Assembly: GCA_949292525.1 (NCBI GenBank)
Contig: CASEZJ010000011.1
Location: 1-32,156, forward strand
Direction: 5' to 3'
Source of the DNA: an uncultured bacterium
Lineage (GTDB): Bacteria; Bacillota_I; Bacilli_A; Acholeplasmatales; Anaeroplasmataceae
Length of the DNA stretch: 32,156 nucleotides
Part shown: positions 9,108 through 16,400 of the stretch, in pieces
How the letters are laid out: every line of letters begins with the position of its first letter
Position numbering within the stretch: the stretch's first letter is position 1
Notes under the pieces: model-generated
Databases searched by the model: none
Seen by the model: the letters and a program-made list of their open reading frames with translations, nothing else
What the model was told of the DNA's origin: nothing
Program-made: the position numbers and the translations under genes

Positions 9108-9245
9108 GGTTAGTAGTTTTGTAACTTATAAAGAGATTAATCATCAAAAGTTAAATTAATTTTAAATAGTTCGGAATGTTATTAATAACAATTATTATAA
9201 TAATTAATTTTTTATTAAAAAAAGTAAAAATGAACAAAAAAACAA

Positions 9246-9273
9246 TTGACAATGAGCAAAAATAGTGTATAAT
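9246..9273 (+). promoter_or_regulatory. infC-rpmI-rplT promoter
   Basis: A perfect -35 (TTGACA, 9246-9251) and a perfect -10 (TATAAT, 9268-9273) with a 16-base spacer. It is the strongest promoter in the window, as expected for a ribosomal protein operon. Transcription would begin at about 9280 and produce a leader of roughly 150 bases. Confidence 0.88.
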
Positions 9274-9279
9274 TGCAAC

Positions 9280-9431
9280 GTAATAAAAAAGTGGAAAGCA
9301 GAACCCCTGTTCTCACCTGACTGACTAGGTTGGTAGGTAAAAATGTCACATTTGTTTTTAATGATGGATTTTTACAGGGACGCTTGACGTCTCTTTTTTA
9401 TTTGCTAAGTGAATTTATGGAGGTGGAGCAC
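9280..9431 (+). ncRNA. Ribosomal protein L20 leader of the infC operon
   Basis: The 5' untranslated region contains the block CCCCTGTTCTCACCTGA (starts at about 9304), which resembles the conserved core of the L20 leader known from Bacillus-type infC operons. It ends in an intrinsic terminator at 9376-9399, just before the infC ribosome site. By analogy, excess L20 binds the leader and promotes early termination, so L20 limits its own operon. The family assignment rests on this motif, the position and the attenuator; a covariance search would settle it. Confidence 0.75.
9376..9399 (+). terminator. Attenuator in the L20 leader
   Basis: A 7-bp stem (AGGGACG at 9376-9382, CGTCTCT at 9388-9394, one G-T pair) with a 5-base loop runs into six T residues at 9394-9399. 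It lies between promoter and infC, so it must be conditional: this is the termination point of the leader. Confidence 0.8.
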
Positions 9432-9968
9432 ATTAGCAGTACAAGAAAACCAGATGAAATGGTTAATGATGGTATCAAATTAAAAGAAATGTTAGTAATT
9501 ACTGACAAAGGGGAAAAATTAGGTTTATTACCTAAGGCTAAAGCTATTGACGAAGCTTATAAAAGAGGCCTTGATTTAGTAGTTGTTTCGGCTGAAAGTA
9601 ATCCTCCAGTAGCTAAAATGATGGATTATTCTAAATTTCGTTTCGAACAACAAAAGAAATTAAAAGAAATGAAGAAGAAACAAAAAATAGTTACTGTACA
9701 AGAAATTCAATTAAGTCCAACTATTGAAAAACATGATTTTGAAACAAAGGCTAGAAAAGCTCAAACTATTTTGGATAAAGGAAATAAAGTGAAAATCACT
9801 TTACGTCTTAAAGGTAGAATGATTGTACATCAAGAATTAGCTAAGGAAGTAATTGCTAAATTTGTTGAAGCTTTAGCTGAAACTTCAACCTTAGAAAATG
9901 AAATTAAATTAGATGGTAAATTGTTATTCGCAACAATTGCCCCAAAAAAACAAAAAGGAGATAATTAA
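9432..9968 (+). CDS. infC: Translation initiation factor IF-3 (ATT start)
   Basis: IF-3 binds the 30S subunit, keeps it apart from 50S and checks the start codon-initiator tRNA pairing. Both domains are present: an N-terminal part around NDGIKLKEMLVIT with a conserved PPVAKMMDYSKFRFEQQ linker region, and a C-terminal part with EIQLSPTIEKHDFETK and KVKITLRLKGR. I place the start at the ATT codon at 9432. It sits 5 bases after GGAGGTGG (9419-9426) and gives a normal 178-residue protein. A TTG at 9330 would add 34 leader-encoded residues, and ATG 9459 lacks a ribosome site. AUU starts are a conserved autoregulatory feature of infC, since IF-3 itself discriminates against them. Confidence 0.92.
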   Translation: MSSTRKPDEMVNDGIKLKEMLVITDKGEKLGLLPKAKAIDEAYKRGLDLVVVSAESNPPVAKMMDYSKFRFEQQKKLKEMKKKQKIVTVQEIQLSPTIEKHDFETKARKAQTILDKGNKVKITLRLKGRMIVHQELAKEVIAKFVEALAETSTLENEIKLDGKLLFATIAPKKQKGDN

Positions 9969-9969
9969 C

Positions 9970-10170
9970 ATGCCAAAACAAAAAACACACAGCGGTTTAA
10001 AGAAAAGAATTAAAGTAACAGGCACTGGCAAATTAAAACGTGGTCATGCCTTTACAGGTCATATGAAGACTAATAAGACTCATAAACAAAATAGAAATCT
10101 TCATAAACCAGGATTAGTAGACAAAACTGATGAAAAGCGTATTAAAAGCTTAATCAGTAATATGCGATAG
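9970..10170 (+). CDS. rpmI: 50S ribosomal protein L35
   Basis: The protein has 66 residues starting MPKQKTHSGLKKR, which is the diagnostic L35 N-terminus, and is rich in Lys and Arg throughout. L35 is a small protein of the large ribosomal subunit. ATG 9970 is set by AAAAAGGAGATAA just upstream; a longer in-frame opening back to 9913 within infC is not meaningful. It lies between infC and rplT, the standard IF3-L35-L20 order. Confidence 0.97.
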   Translation: MPKQKTHSGLKKRIKVTGTGKLKRGHAFTGHMKTNKTHKQNRNLHKPGLVDKTDEKRIKSLISNMR

Positions 10171-10182
10171 GAGGAAATAGAA

Positions 10183-10860
10183 ATGCCAAGAGTTAAAGGT
10201 GGATATGTAGCAAGACGTCGTCGTAAGGCCGTATTAAAGCTTGCTAAAGGTTATTATGGTTCTAAACATACATTATATAAAACTGCACATGAACAAGTAA
10301 TGCGTTCATTACAATATTCATATCGTGATCGTAAAGTTAGAAAAAGAGATTTCCGTAAATTATGGATTGTTCGTATTAATGCAGCATGTCGTTTAAACGA
10401 TATTACTTATTCTCAATTTATTAATGGTTTAAAACATAAAGATGTAATCGTTAATAGAAAGATGTTAGCTGAATTAGCTGTTAATGATGCTAAAGGTTTT
10501 GCTGATTTAGTAGCAGTAGCTAAAGAAGGATTAGCTAATCCTAAAGCTGTAGAAAAGGTTGAAACTGTATTTGTTAAGCCTGCTCCAAAAGCTGAAAGAA
10601 GTAAAAATCATGCAGAACATGTAACTAGTGTTAAAAAAGTAGAAGCTAAAGCTGAGCCTAAAAAAGCAGCAAAAGCTGAAGTTAAAGCTGAGCCTAAAAA
10701 GGTAGAAAAAGCTGAAAAACCAGCTAAAACTACAAAAAAAGCTAGTGTAAACTATGAAGAAATGACATTAGCTGATTTAAAAGCTTTATGTAAAGAAAGA
10801 GGCATTAAGGGTTATTCTACTTTAAAGAAAGCTGAAATTATTGAATTATTAACAAAATAA
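10183..10860 (+). CDS. rplT: 50S ribosomal protein L20 with C-terminal SAP-like extension
   Basis: L20 is needed for early assembly of the 50S subunit and in this operon type also represses its own mRNA. Residues 1 to about 120 are a full normal L20: basic N-terminal arm [15 protein letters not shown], then the RNA-binding core with [20 protein letters not shown]. The protein then continues for about 105 residues, against a usual total near 118. Residues 125-190 are a low-complexity linker of Lys, Ala, Glu and Pro with repeated KAEPKK units. Residues 192-223 ([19 protein letters not shown] and onward to IIELL) look like a SAP/Rho-N type nucleic-acid-binding helix-extended loop. The frame is continuous, with a terminator directly after the stop. 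The extension's role is unknown. Confidence 0.95.
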   Translation: MPRVKGGYVARRRRKAVLKLAKGYYGSKHTLYKTAHEQVMRSLQYSYRDRKVRKRDFRKLWIVRINAACRLNDITYSQFINGLKHKDVIVNRKMLAELAVNDAKGFADLVAVAKEGLANPKAVEKVETVFVKPAPKAERSKNHAEHVTSVKKVEAKAEPKKAAKAEVKAEPKKVEKAEKPAKTTKKASVNYEEMTLADLKALCKERGIKGYSTLKKAEIIELLTK

Positions 10861-10883
10861 GCTATCGCTTGATAGCTTTTTTT
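10860..10883 (+). terminator. Terminator of the infC-rpmI-rplT operon
   Basis: A 7-bp stem (AGCTATC at 10860-10866, GATAGCT at 10871-10877) with loop GCTT is followed by a run of T at 10877-10883. It starts at the last base of the rplT stop codon. A TATAAT at 10886-10891, just after it, probably serves the next gene. Confidence 0.9.
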
Positions 10884-10922
10884 GTTATAATAAAGATTAA
10901 TCGAAGAATATGAGGTTAAAAA

Positions 10923-11228
10923 ATGGAAACAAGAAATTATAAGATATTAAGAGCTATTTTTACAGTTATTATATGTTTGTCATTCGCAATAGCTTTAACA
11001 ATGACAATATTAGTATTTACCTATGATGATCCAAGCGAAGTTCCTTATTTCATTGACCATTTTGGGGTTGGTTTAGCTTTAGCCTTAGTTGGAATATCTG
11101 CTATTTTAATGACAATATTAAACAAATATAATATTAACTCAAGTGATAAAGGCGATAAATTAATGCAACTAGTTGGATTATTATTAATAATCTTTGGTAT
11201 AGGAACGACTATCTTTTCCTATCTCTAA
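10923..11228 (+). CDS. Small membrane protein of unknown function, three TM segments
   Basis: I do not recognise this 101-residue protein. It has three hydrophobic segments: about residues 8-32 (from ILRAIFTVIICLSF), 45-65 (GVGLALALVGISAI) and 79-101 (LVGLLLIIFGIGTT). A short acidic loop, YDDPSEVPYFIDHFG, follows the first. There is no cleavable signal peptide that I can see and no catalytic motif. The ribosome site GAGG lies at 10912-10915, and a TATAAT at 10886-10891 suggests its own promoter. It stands alone between the rplT terminator and a structured RNA, and no function can be inferred from its neighbours. Confidence 0.75.
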   Translation: METRNYKILRAIFTVIICLSFAIALTMTILVFTYDDPSEVPYFIDHFGVGLALALVGISAILMTILNKYNINSSDKGDKLMQLVGLLLIIFGIGTTIFSYL

Positions 11229-11230
11229 TC

Positions 11231-11259
11231 TTTACAAATAATGCAAAATATGCTATATT
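11231..11259 (+). promoter_or_regulatory. Promoter of the structured RNA at 11266
   Basis: TTTACA (11231-11236), a 17-base spacer and TGCTATATT (extended -10; TATATT at 11254-11259). Transcription would start near 11266, which is exactly the first base of the closing stem of the downstream RNA element. Confidence 0.7.
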
Positions 11260-11265
11260 AAAGCT

Positions 11266-11422
11266 GCTAGGAAGAAGCCCGTGGAACCCAAAATTATATT
11301 TAGTGAGTCTGAGAATTTTTATGTGTGAACGCTTAGACTATTTTAAGAATCCTAATTAATTATTCGTGAGGACTCAATCTTGAAGACCATTGTTCTTCAT
11401 GGACTTCCTAGCTTTATTTTTT
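11266..11422 (+). ncRNA. Structured small RNA candidate (6S-like architecture, class unproven)
   Basis: A 147-base element is closed by a perfect 9-bp stem joining its two ends (GCTAGGAAG at 11266-11274, CTTCCTAGC at 11404-11412) and followed by a T-rich tail. Inside are a hairpin with an 8-bp stem (11306-11313 with 11332-11339) and a 3'-side hairpin, TGAAGA/TCTTCA (11381-11386 with 11394-11399), separated by large unpaired stretches. An alternative pairing, TGAGTC (11304-11309) with GACTCA (11371-11376), would compete with the first hairpin. It has its own promoter, starts at the stem and contains no open frame. The closed rod with a central bubble recalls 6S RNA, but I cannot match a sequence signature. 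A leader of rsmD is the main alternative. Confidence 0.55.
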
Positions 11423-11423
11423 T

Positions 11424-11446
11424 AAGGCTTAGGGCCTTTTTATTTT
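11424..11446 (+). terminator. Second terminator hairpin before rsmD
   Basis: AAGGC (11424-11428) pairs with GCCTT (11434-11438) over a 5-base loop, then a T-rich stretch runs to 11446. It directly follows the closing stem of the structured RNA, so the RNA has tandem 3' ends. rsmD must be read either through this site or from a start within it. Confidence 0.55.
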
Positions 11447-11459
11447 GGAGTGATGTTTA

Positions 11460-11990
11460 ATGCGCGTTATTGCAGGAAAATTACGGCATAGAATTATAAA
11501 AGAAACAAATCTAGAAACAACTAGAGAAACACAAGATAGAATTAGAGAAGCGATTTTTAATTCTTTATTAATAGTTCATGGTTCTGTATTAGATTTATTT
11601 TGTGGCAGTGGTGCTATGGCTATTGAGGCTTATTCTAGGGGTGCTAATCACCTAGTTTTAAATGATATAAATAAACAAGCTGTCCTAGTTAGTAAAGAAA
11701 ATTTAGAATCATTAGGTATTAAAGAGTACGAAATATTCAATTTAGATTATGAACATTTTCTTAAACAATATTTAAAACCTTTTGATTTCATTTTTTTAGA
11801 TCCACCTTATATGATGAATGATATCTATGCTATTTTAAATAAAATAATTAATTCTAAGGTAGTAAAGTCAAGCACTAAAATTGTTTTTGAAATGGCTAGT
11901 GATACTAACTATTTACTTCCTTCAAAAATTAACTTTATAAAAGAAAAGAAATATGGTAAAAAGAAAGTTGTGTTTATGGAGGTGAAATAA
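11460..11990 (+). CDS. rsmD: 16S rRNA (guanine-N2)-methyltransferase RsmD
   Basis: RsmD methylates N2 of G966 (E. coli numbering) in 16S rRNA, near the P-site. The 176-residue length is normal. The family opening MRVIAGKLRHR is present, followed by TRETQDRIREAIFN (variant of the usual RPTTDRVREALFN), SAM motif I VLDLFCGSGAMAIEAYSRGA, and the catalytic FIFLDPPYMM. The ribosome site GGAG at 11447-11450 supports the start. Its stop overlaps the next start by one base, so the two genes are co-translated. The coaD gene that often follows rsmD is replaced here by an unknown gene. Confidence 0.93.
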   Translation: MRVIAGKLRHRIIKETNLETTRETQDRIREAIFNSLLIVHGSVLDLFCGSGAMAIEAYSRGANHLVLNDINKQAVLVSKENLESLGIKEYEIFNLDYEHFLKQYLKPFDFIFLDPPYMMNDIYAILNKIINSKVVKSSTKIVFEMASDTNYLLPSKINFIKEKKYGKKKVVFMEVK

Positions 11991-13087
11991 TGCTTTTTTC
12001 CTCAATGTTAGATAATTTAATATTTGAAGTAGCTAAAAAAATTAAAAACAGAAAAATAAGTTCTGAAAAACAAATATTAATTTTTACAAGTAATAACAAA
12101 ACTACAAGAGACTATATAATTACTTTCTATGAAGACAGTAAAATAGTCAATATAACTATATATCCTTATAAACGGGGCCTACTAACCTATCTTGATAATT
12201 TTAATAATAGTGAATATGATCAAGCTGAAAAAGAATATATAAGCATTGACGTCGATTTTTACGAAAAGGTCCCTGGTATCTTAAGTTCTATTTCAAGATA
12301 TGGTTTTAAAAGTCGCGACTTTTCAAAAGCTTGTTGTGAAGAAATTAAACACATTCTTTTTGCATTATATGATAGATTAGGTAAAAGAAAGGTTGATTTT
12401 GCAGAAAGTGATTACTATTTAATGCGTGTAAATACGGTTAATTTCACTTATGATTTTGAACCTTTAAATAAACCAATAGCTAAAGTGTTAGAAGTTGAAT
12501 TTAGTAAAAGTCCTATTCAAAAAGATATTGTTGATGAACTTAGAATTATTTCTAGAACTAAACAAAAGTTTATTTTATTTACCAGTTATTTTGCTAATTT
12601 AAGAGAAAAAAGTAGGGCTTATTATATGTTAGGATATGGGCCAGCAATAGAGCCGTTAAAAGAAGTTGACATTGTTGAAAACAACAAAAGTGATAATATA
12701 TGGCTATATTTGTTAAAATATTTTAATATCTATGGTTTGCCAGAAGAATTAGTTTTTAATGATTATGAAACTTATGCAAAAACATATAAAACATTAAGCG
12801 CTTTAAATATTAAAGTTTCCTTAGATAGATATAATTTACATCAATATTATTTCAGAGATTTAATTTATTTTGCTAATGCTTATTTTGAAGTAGCTGTCGA
12901 TAAAGCTAATTTAAATGAATTAAATGATTTTATTAAAAATGCCTTAGAAGCGTTAAATCAATGCTTATTATTAGGATATGATCCTGAAAAAGAATTATTA
13001 GGCAAGAATTTAAGTGACTTTTATGAAATTATTCAAGATTTAAAAGCAAACAATGAAGAAAAGCCACCAACAAGTCTTGTTTCTTAA
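11990..13087 (+). CDS. Uncharacterised 365-residue protein
   Basis: I do not recognise this protein with confidence. It is soluble, mixed alpha/beta, without signal peptide, membrane segment or obvious catalytic motif. The region at about 235-290 (from IWLYLLKYFNIYGLPEELVF, then a NIKVSLDRYNL segment) has the look of a small alpha/beta domain that predicts 'value at a position' folds such as DUF6930-like domains, but this is a weak resemblance. The N-terminal half has several short beta-rich segments. Its start overlaps the rsmD stop by one base, which suggests a coupled job, perhaps in RNA or translation. The -35 box of the hisS T-box promoter lies within its last codons. Confidence 0.7.
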   Translation: MLFSSMLDNLIFEVAKKIKNRKISSEKQILIFTSNNKTTRDYIITFYEDSKIVNITIYPYKRGLLTYLDNFNNSEYDQAEKEYISIDVDFYEKVPGILSSISRYGFKSRDFSKACCEEIKHILFALYDRLGKRKVDFAESDYYLMRVNTVNFTYDFEPLNKPIAKVLEVEFSKSPIQKDIVDELRIISRTKQKFILFTSYFANLREKSRAYYMLGYGPAIEPLKEVDIVENNKSDNIWLYLLKYFNIYGLPEELVFNDYETYAKTYKTLSALNIKVSLDRYNLHQYYFRDLIYFANAYFEVAVDKANLNELNDFIKNALEALNQCLLLGYDPEKELLGKNLSDFYEIIQDLKANNEEKPPTSLVS

Positions 13088-13105
13088 TTAAAAATTTGCT
13101 AAAAT
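13077..13105 (+). promoter_or_regulatory. hisS T-box promoter
   Basis: TTGTTT (13077-13082), 17 bases, TAAAAT (13100-13105). The hexamers and spacing are identical to those before the ileS T-box at 27865-27893. The -35 box overlaps the last codons of the upstream gene. Confidence 0.65.
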
Positions 13106-13111
13106 ATATTG

Positions 13112-13304
13112 ATTTGTTTAAGAAACAAGGGTTTAAATTAGCATATTAAGCGATGGTGGATGGTGAAAGCACCAAATGTGAACTTAAATTAGACACTTCT
13201 TAAAAACAAAGCGTACCAGGCGTTAACGGTTGAGGGCTAGATTTAGATCTAGAACTAAGGTGGCACCGCGATTATTCGTCCTTAGATAACTAAGGGCTTT
13301 TTTT
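13112..13304 (+). promoter_or_regulatory. T-box leader of the hisS-aspS operon, specifier region GACAC
   Basis: The T-box core AAGGTGGCACCGCG is at 13257-13270, followed by a terminator (stem 13278-13285 with 13290-13297, then T at 13298-13304). Stem I carries the usual GATGGTGAAAG-type apical block (13161-13170). The specifier position, aligned with the ATC of the ileS T-box in this window, reads GACAC: GAC (Asp) at 13192-13194, overlapping CAC (His) at 13194-13196. GAC followed by A fits the alignment best. Uncharged tRNA pairing here would favour read-through into hisS and aspS. Confidence 0.93.
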
Positions 13305-13325
13305 ATTTAAAGAAAGGATGATAAA

Positions 13326-14636
13326 GTGATTACTAAACCTAAAGGAACGTATGATATTTTGCCAGAAGAAAGCTTAAAATGGGCAAAATTAGAAAATGTA
13401 TTTAGAAGAGTATGTGCTATATGCAACTATGAAGAAATAAGAACTCCTATTTTTGAACAATATGAGACTTTTCATCGTGATAATAAAGATAGTTCAGATA
13501 TGGTTAATAAAGAAACTTATGATTTTATTGATCGCGGTGAACGTAAAATGACTTTAAGGCCAGAAGGAACAGCTGGATGCGTAAGAGCCTATGTAGAAAA
13601 TAAATTATATGTAAATAATAAAGTTACTAAATTATTCTATTATGGTCCGATGTTTCGTTATGAAAGACCACAAAAGGGTAGATATAGACAATTTTATCAA
13701 TTTGGTTTAGAAGCATATGGCCCTAAAAGCCCATATCTTGATGTTGATATTATTTCAACCGCAATCATGTTATTTAAAGCTATAGGTTTAAAGAATTTAA
13801 GGGTTAGAATAAATAGTTTAGGCGATAAAGAATCAAGAGATAATTATCGTGATGTTTTAGTTAAATATTTTACTGAAAATATTGATTCTTTATGTGCTGA
13901 TTGTAAAGATAGATTAACTAAAAACCCATTAAGAATTCTAGATTGTAAAGTAGATAAGAATAATGACGTTTTATTAAATGCACCACAAATAGGCAAATAT
14001 TTAAACAATCAATCTAAAGAACATTTCAATAAGGTTTTAGCATTATTAGATGAATTAAATATTGAATATGTAGTTGATCCACATTTAGTTAGAGGCCTTG
14101 ATTATTATTCTGATACTGTTTTTGAAGTAGAATATATTTCTGATGCCTTAGGTAATCAAAATGTTATTTGTGCTGGCGGTAGATATAATGATTTAGTTAA
14201 AGATTTGGGCGGTCCTGATATTCCTGGGGTTGGTTTAGCCTTTGGAATGGATAGAATATTATTAGCCCTAGCTAATGAGGGTATTAATATCGTAAATCCT
14301 AAATCATTACATTATTTTTTAATAACTTTAGGAGAAGAAGCTAAAGAAGCTGGTGAAAAAATTATTTATAATAGTCGTTTAAAAGGATTTAAATGCGATA
14401 TGAGCTATCAGAATGCTTCATTAAAAGCTCAATTTAAAGAAGCTGATTATAATAATGCTATGTTTACTTTAATATTAGGTGAAGATGAATTAACTAATAA
14501 AAAGATTAATGTTAAAAATAATCATACTAAAGAACAAGTTAGTATTGAAATAGATAAAATTAATGAATATTTATTAGGCGAAATTAATAAGTGTCAAAAT
14601 TGTGGAGGAAAATGTCATGAAAAGAGTACAAATTAA
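13326..14636 (+). CDS. hisS: Histidine-tRNA ligase
   Basis: This class II synthetase charges tRNA-His. The 436-residue protein shows motif 2 as FYYGPMFRYERPQKGRYRQF, the histidine-binding LVRGLDYYSDTVFEV and CAGGRYNDLV segments, motif 3 GVGLAFGMDRILLAL, and a C-terminal anticodon-binding domain. The start is GTG at 13326, behind AAAGGATGAT. The last residues, [16 protein letters not shown], form an unusual tail with a CxxCxxxCH pattern. The codons for Cys-Gly-Gly-Lys in this tail also make up the aspS ribosome site, so part of the tail may simply be a by-product of overlap. It is the first gene after the T-box and overlaps aspS by 20 bases. Confidence 0.96.
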   Translation: MITKPKGTYDILPEESLKWAKLENVFRRVCAICNYEEIRTPIFEQYETFHRDNKDSSDMVNKETYDFIDRGERKMTLRPEGTAGCVRAYVENKLYVNNKVTKLFYYGPMFRYERPQKGRYRQFYQFGLEAYGPKSPYLDVDIISTAIMLFKAIGLKNLRVRINSLGDKESRDNYRDVLVKYFTENIDSLCADCKDRLTKNPLRILDCKVDKNNDVLLNAPQIGKYLNNQSKEHFNKVLALLDELNIEYVVDPHLVRGLDYYSDTVFEVEYISDALGNQNVICAGGRYNDLVKDLGGPDIPGVGLAFGMDRILLALANEGINIVNPKSLHYFLITLGEEAKEAGEKIIYNSRLKGFKCDMSYQNASLKAQFKEADYNNAMFTLILGEDELTNKKINVKNNHTKEQVSIEIDKINEYLLGEINKCQNCGGKCHEKSTN

Positions 14637-15918
14637 AGATATAAAATTAAACGAAGTTAATAAAGTTGCTGGATTTGTTGAAAATTTTCGTAACCGTAAA
14701 ACAATGTGTTTTATTGTTTTAAGAGATGTTTCAGGTAAATTACAAGTAACAATTGAAAAAGAAAAGCATCCTGAATTTAATGAATTATTAGAACAAATAA
14801 CAATTGATTCAGTTATTGAAGTAACAGGTATGGTTCTTCAAAGTGAATATGTTAAATTAAATCATATGGAAATGTATCCTGATACATTAGAAATAATGTC
14901 TACATCATTACCAAATCCAATTGTAGCGCCAAAAGGAGAAGAAACTAACATCGATCTAAGATTAGACTATCGTTGGATTGATTTAAGAAGTGAAAAAAAC
15001 ACTTTAATGTTTAAGGTTCAATCACATTTCGTTAATGCTTGTCGTCAATTCTTAAATGAACGTGATTTTATCGAAATTCACACTCCTAAGCTTATTGGGG
15101 CAGAATCAGAATCAGGGGCAGGTGTATTTAAAGTAGAATACTTTGATCGTTTTGCCTTTTTAGCTCAATCACCACAATTTTATAAACAAATGGCTATGGC
15201 AGCTGGTTTTGAACGTATTTATGAATCAGGTCCGGTTTTTAGAGCGGAAAAGTTTGCGAGTAGAAAACATGCTACTGAATTTACTGGCTTTGATTTAGAA
15301 TTTTCTTATATTGAATCATATAAGGATGTTATGCATTTAGAAGAAGAAATGTTAACATATGCTTTAAAAGCTATTAAAGATAAATATGGTGAAGAAGTAA
15401 AAAAAGTTTATGATATTGACATCGTTGTACCAACACTTCCTTTCCCAGTTATTGATTTACATGATTTATATACTGAATTAGAAACAAGATATGGCTATCA
15501 TGTACCAGAATCAGAAAAAGGAGATTTAACAACTGAAGGTGAAAGATTATGTCAAAAATTTAGCCTAGAAAAATATGGCCATGAATTCTTATTTGTTACT
15601 GGTTATAGTAAAGATAAACGAGCTTTTTATCATATGCGCGATGAATCAGGTGTTCCATGTGGATATGACTTAATTTGGAAGGGTTGTGAAATTACTACAG
15701 GTGCCCAAAGAGAACATCGTTATGAAATATTAAAGGCTCAAGCTGAAGAAAAAGGTTTGTCTGAAGATGTTAAATTTTATCTTGATTTCTTCCGTTATGG
15801 TTGCCCTCCTCATGGTGGATTTGGTATAGGTGTAGACAGAATAACTATGCTTATCTTTAATGAAGGTATTAAGGAATCAATGTTTATTTTCCGTGGTCCA
15901 GATCGTTTAAATCCATAG
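14617..15918 (+). CDS. aspS: Aspartate-tRNA ligase, archaeal/eukaryal-like type
   Basis: This class IIb synthetase charges aspartate onto tRNA-Asp and possibly tRNA-Asn. From ATG 14617 (after GGAGG at 14604-14608) it is 433 residues, far shorter than the usual bacterial AspRS of about 590, and it lacks the bacterial insertion domain. It instead resembles archaeal Asp[73 protein letters not shown] and [12 protein letters not shown]. The N-terminal OB fold starts VAGFVENF, where archaeal discriminating enzymes have a tryptophan in place of that phenylalanine. AsnRS is the main alternative, but the Asp codon in the T-box and the motif details favour AspRS. Confidence 0.9.
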   Translation: MKRVQIKDIKLNEVNKVAGFVENFRNRKTMCFIVLRDVSGKLQVTIEKEKHPEFNELLEQITIDSVIEVTGMVLQSEYVKLNHMEMYPDTLEIMSTSLPNPIVAPKGEETNIDLRLDYRWIDLRSEKNTLMFKVQSHFVNACRQFLNERDFIEIHTPKLIGAESESGAGVFKVEYFDRFAFLAQSPQFYKQMAMAAGFERIYESGPVFRAEKFASRKHATEFTGFDLEFSYIESYKDVMHLEEEMLTYALKAIKDKYGEEVKKVYDIDIVVPTLPFPVIDLHDLYTELETRYGYHVPESEKGDLTTEGERLCQKFSLEKYGHEFLFVTGYSKDKRAFYHMRDESGVPCGYDLIWKGCEITTGAQREHRYEILKAQAEEKGLSEDVKFYLDFFRYGCPPHGGFGIGVDRITMLIFNEGIKESMFIFRGPDRLNP

Positions 15919-15926
15919 GTGAAGAT

Positions 15927-16400
15927 ATGACAAAACACATTTCTTGGGATGAATATTTTATGGGGGTAGCAATTTTATCGAGCTACCGTAGTAAGGACCC
16001 TGTTACTAAAGTTGGGGCATGTATAGTAAATGCTGATAAAAGAATAATTGGTATTGGTTATAATGGTTTTCCTTATGGCTGTTCTGACGATGTTTTTCCA
16101 TGGGGAAAGGTAGGAGAAAATTTAGATACTAAATACCCTTATGTTGTTCATGCTGAACCTAATGCAATTTTAAATTCGACATCAAGTCTTAAGGGTGCTA
16201 CATTATATGTGACTTTATTTCCTTGTAATGAATGTGCTAAATTAATCATTCAAAGTGGGATCAAACATATTGTTTATATGAGTGATAAATATAAACATTC
16301 AGATAGTAATTTAGCTAGTAGAAAGATGTTTGATTCAGCAGGCGTTACATATACTAAAATGCCAGAAGTTAAAATAATTGTAGGAGGTTATAATGACTAA
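15927..16400 (+). CDS. dCMP deaminase family protein (ComEB-like)
   Basis: A zinc-dependent deaminase that converts dCMP to dUMP, feeding dTTP synthesis. The 157 residues include the zinc and proton-shuttle motif HAEPNAIL and the two cysteine ligands in [10 protein letters not shown]. The opening [22 protein letters not shown] and the YNGFPYG segment are typical of the ComEB/dCMP deaminase group rather than cytidine or tRNA deaminases. AGGTGA lies ahead of the start, and the gene begins 8 bases after aspS. Its stop overlaps lspA by 8 bases. The E. coli-type allosteric control cannot be judged. Confidence 0.9.
   Translation: MTKHISWDEYFMGVAILSSYRSKDPVTKVGACIVNADKRIIGIGYNGFPYGCSDDVFPWGKVGENLDTKYPYVVHAEPNAILNSTSSLKGATLYVTLFPCNECAKLIIQSGIKHIVYMSDKYKHSDSNLASRKMFDSAGVTYTKMPEVKIIVGGYND

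Noticed and set aside
9178-9189. Palindrome GTTATTAATAAC as an operator between rqcH and infC
   Set aside because: It lies in a very AT-rich gap away from both promoters, where such palindromes arise easily by chance.
9330-9431. N-terminal extension of IF-3 from a TTG codon
   Set aside because: The extra codons run through the L20 leader and its terminator, are not IF-3-like, and a strong ribosome site marks ATT 9432.
11266-11412. SRP RNA, RNase P RNA or tmRNA
   Set aside because: The element is too short for RNase P RNA or tmRNA, has no tag-peptide frame, and lacks the conserved SRP GGAAGG-type hairpin.
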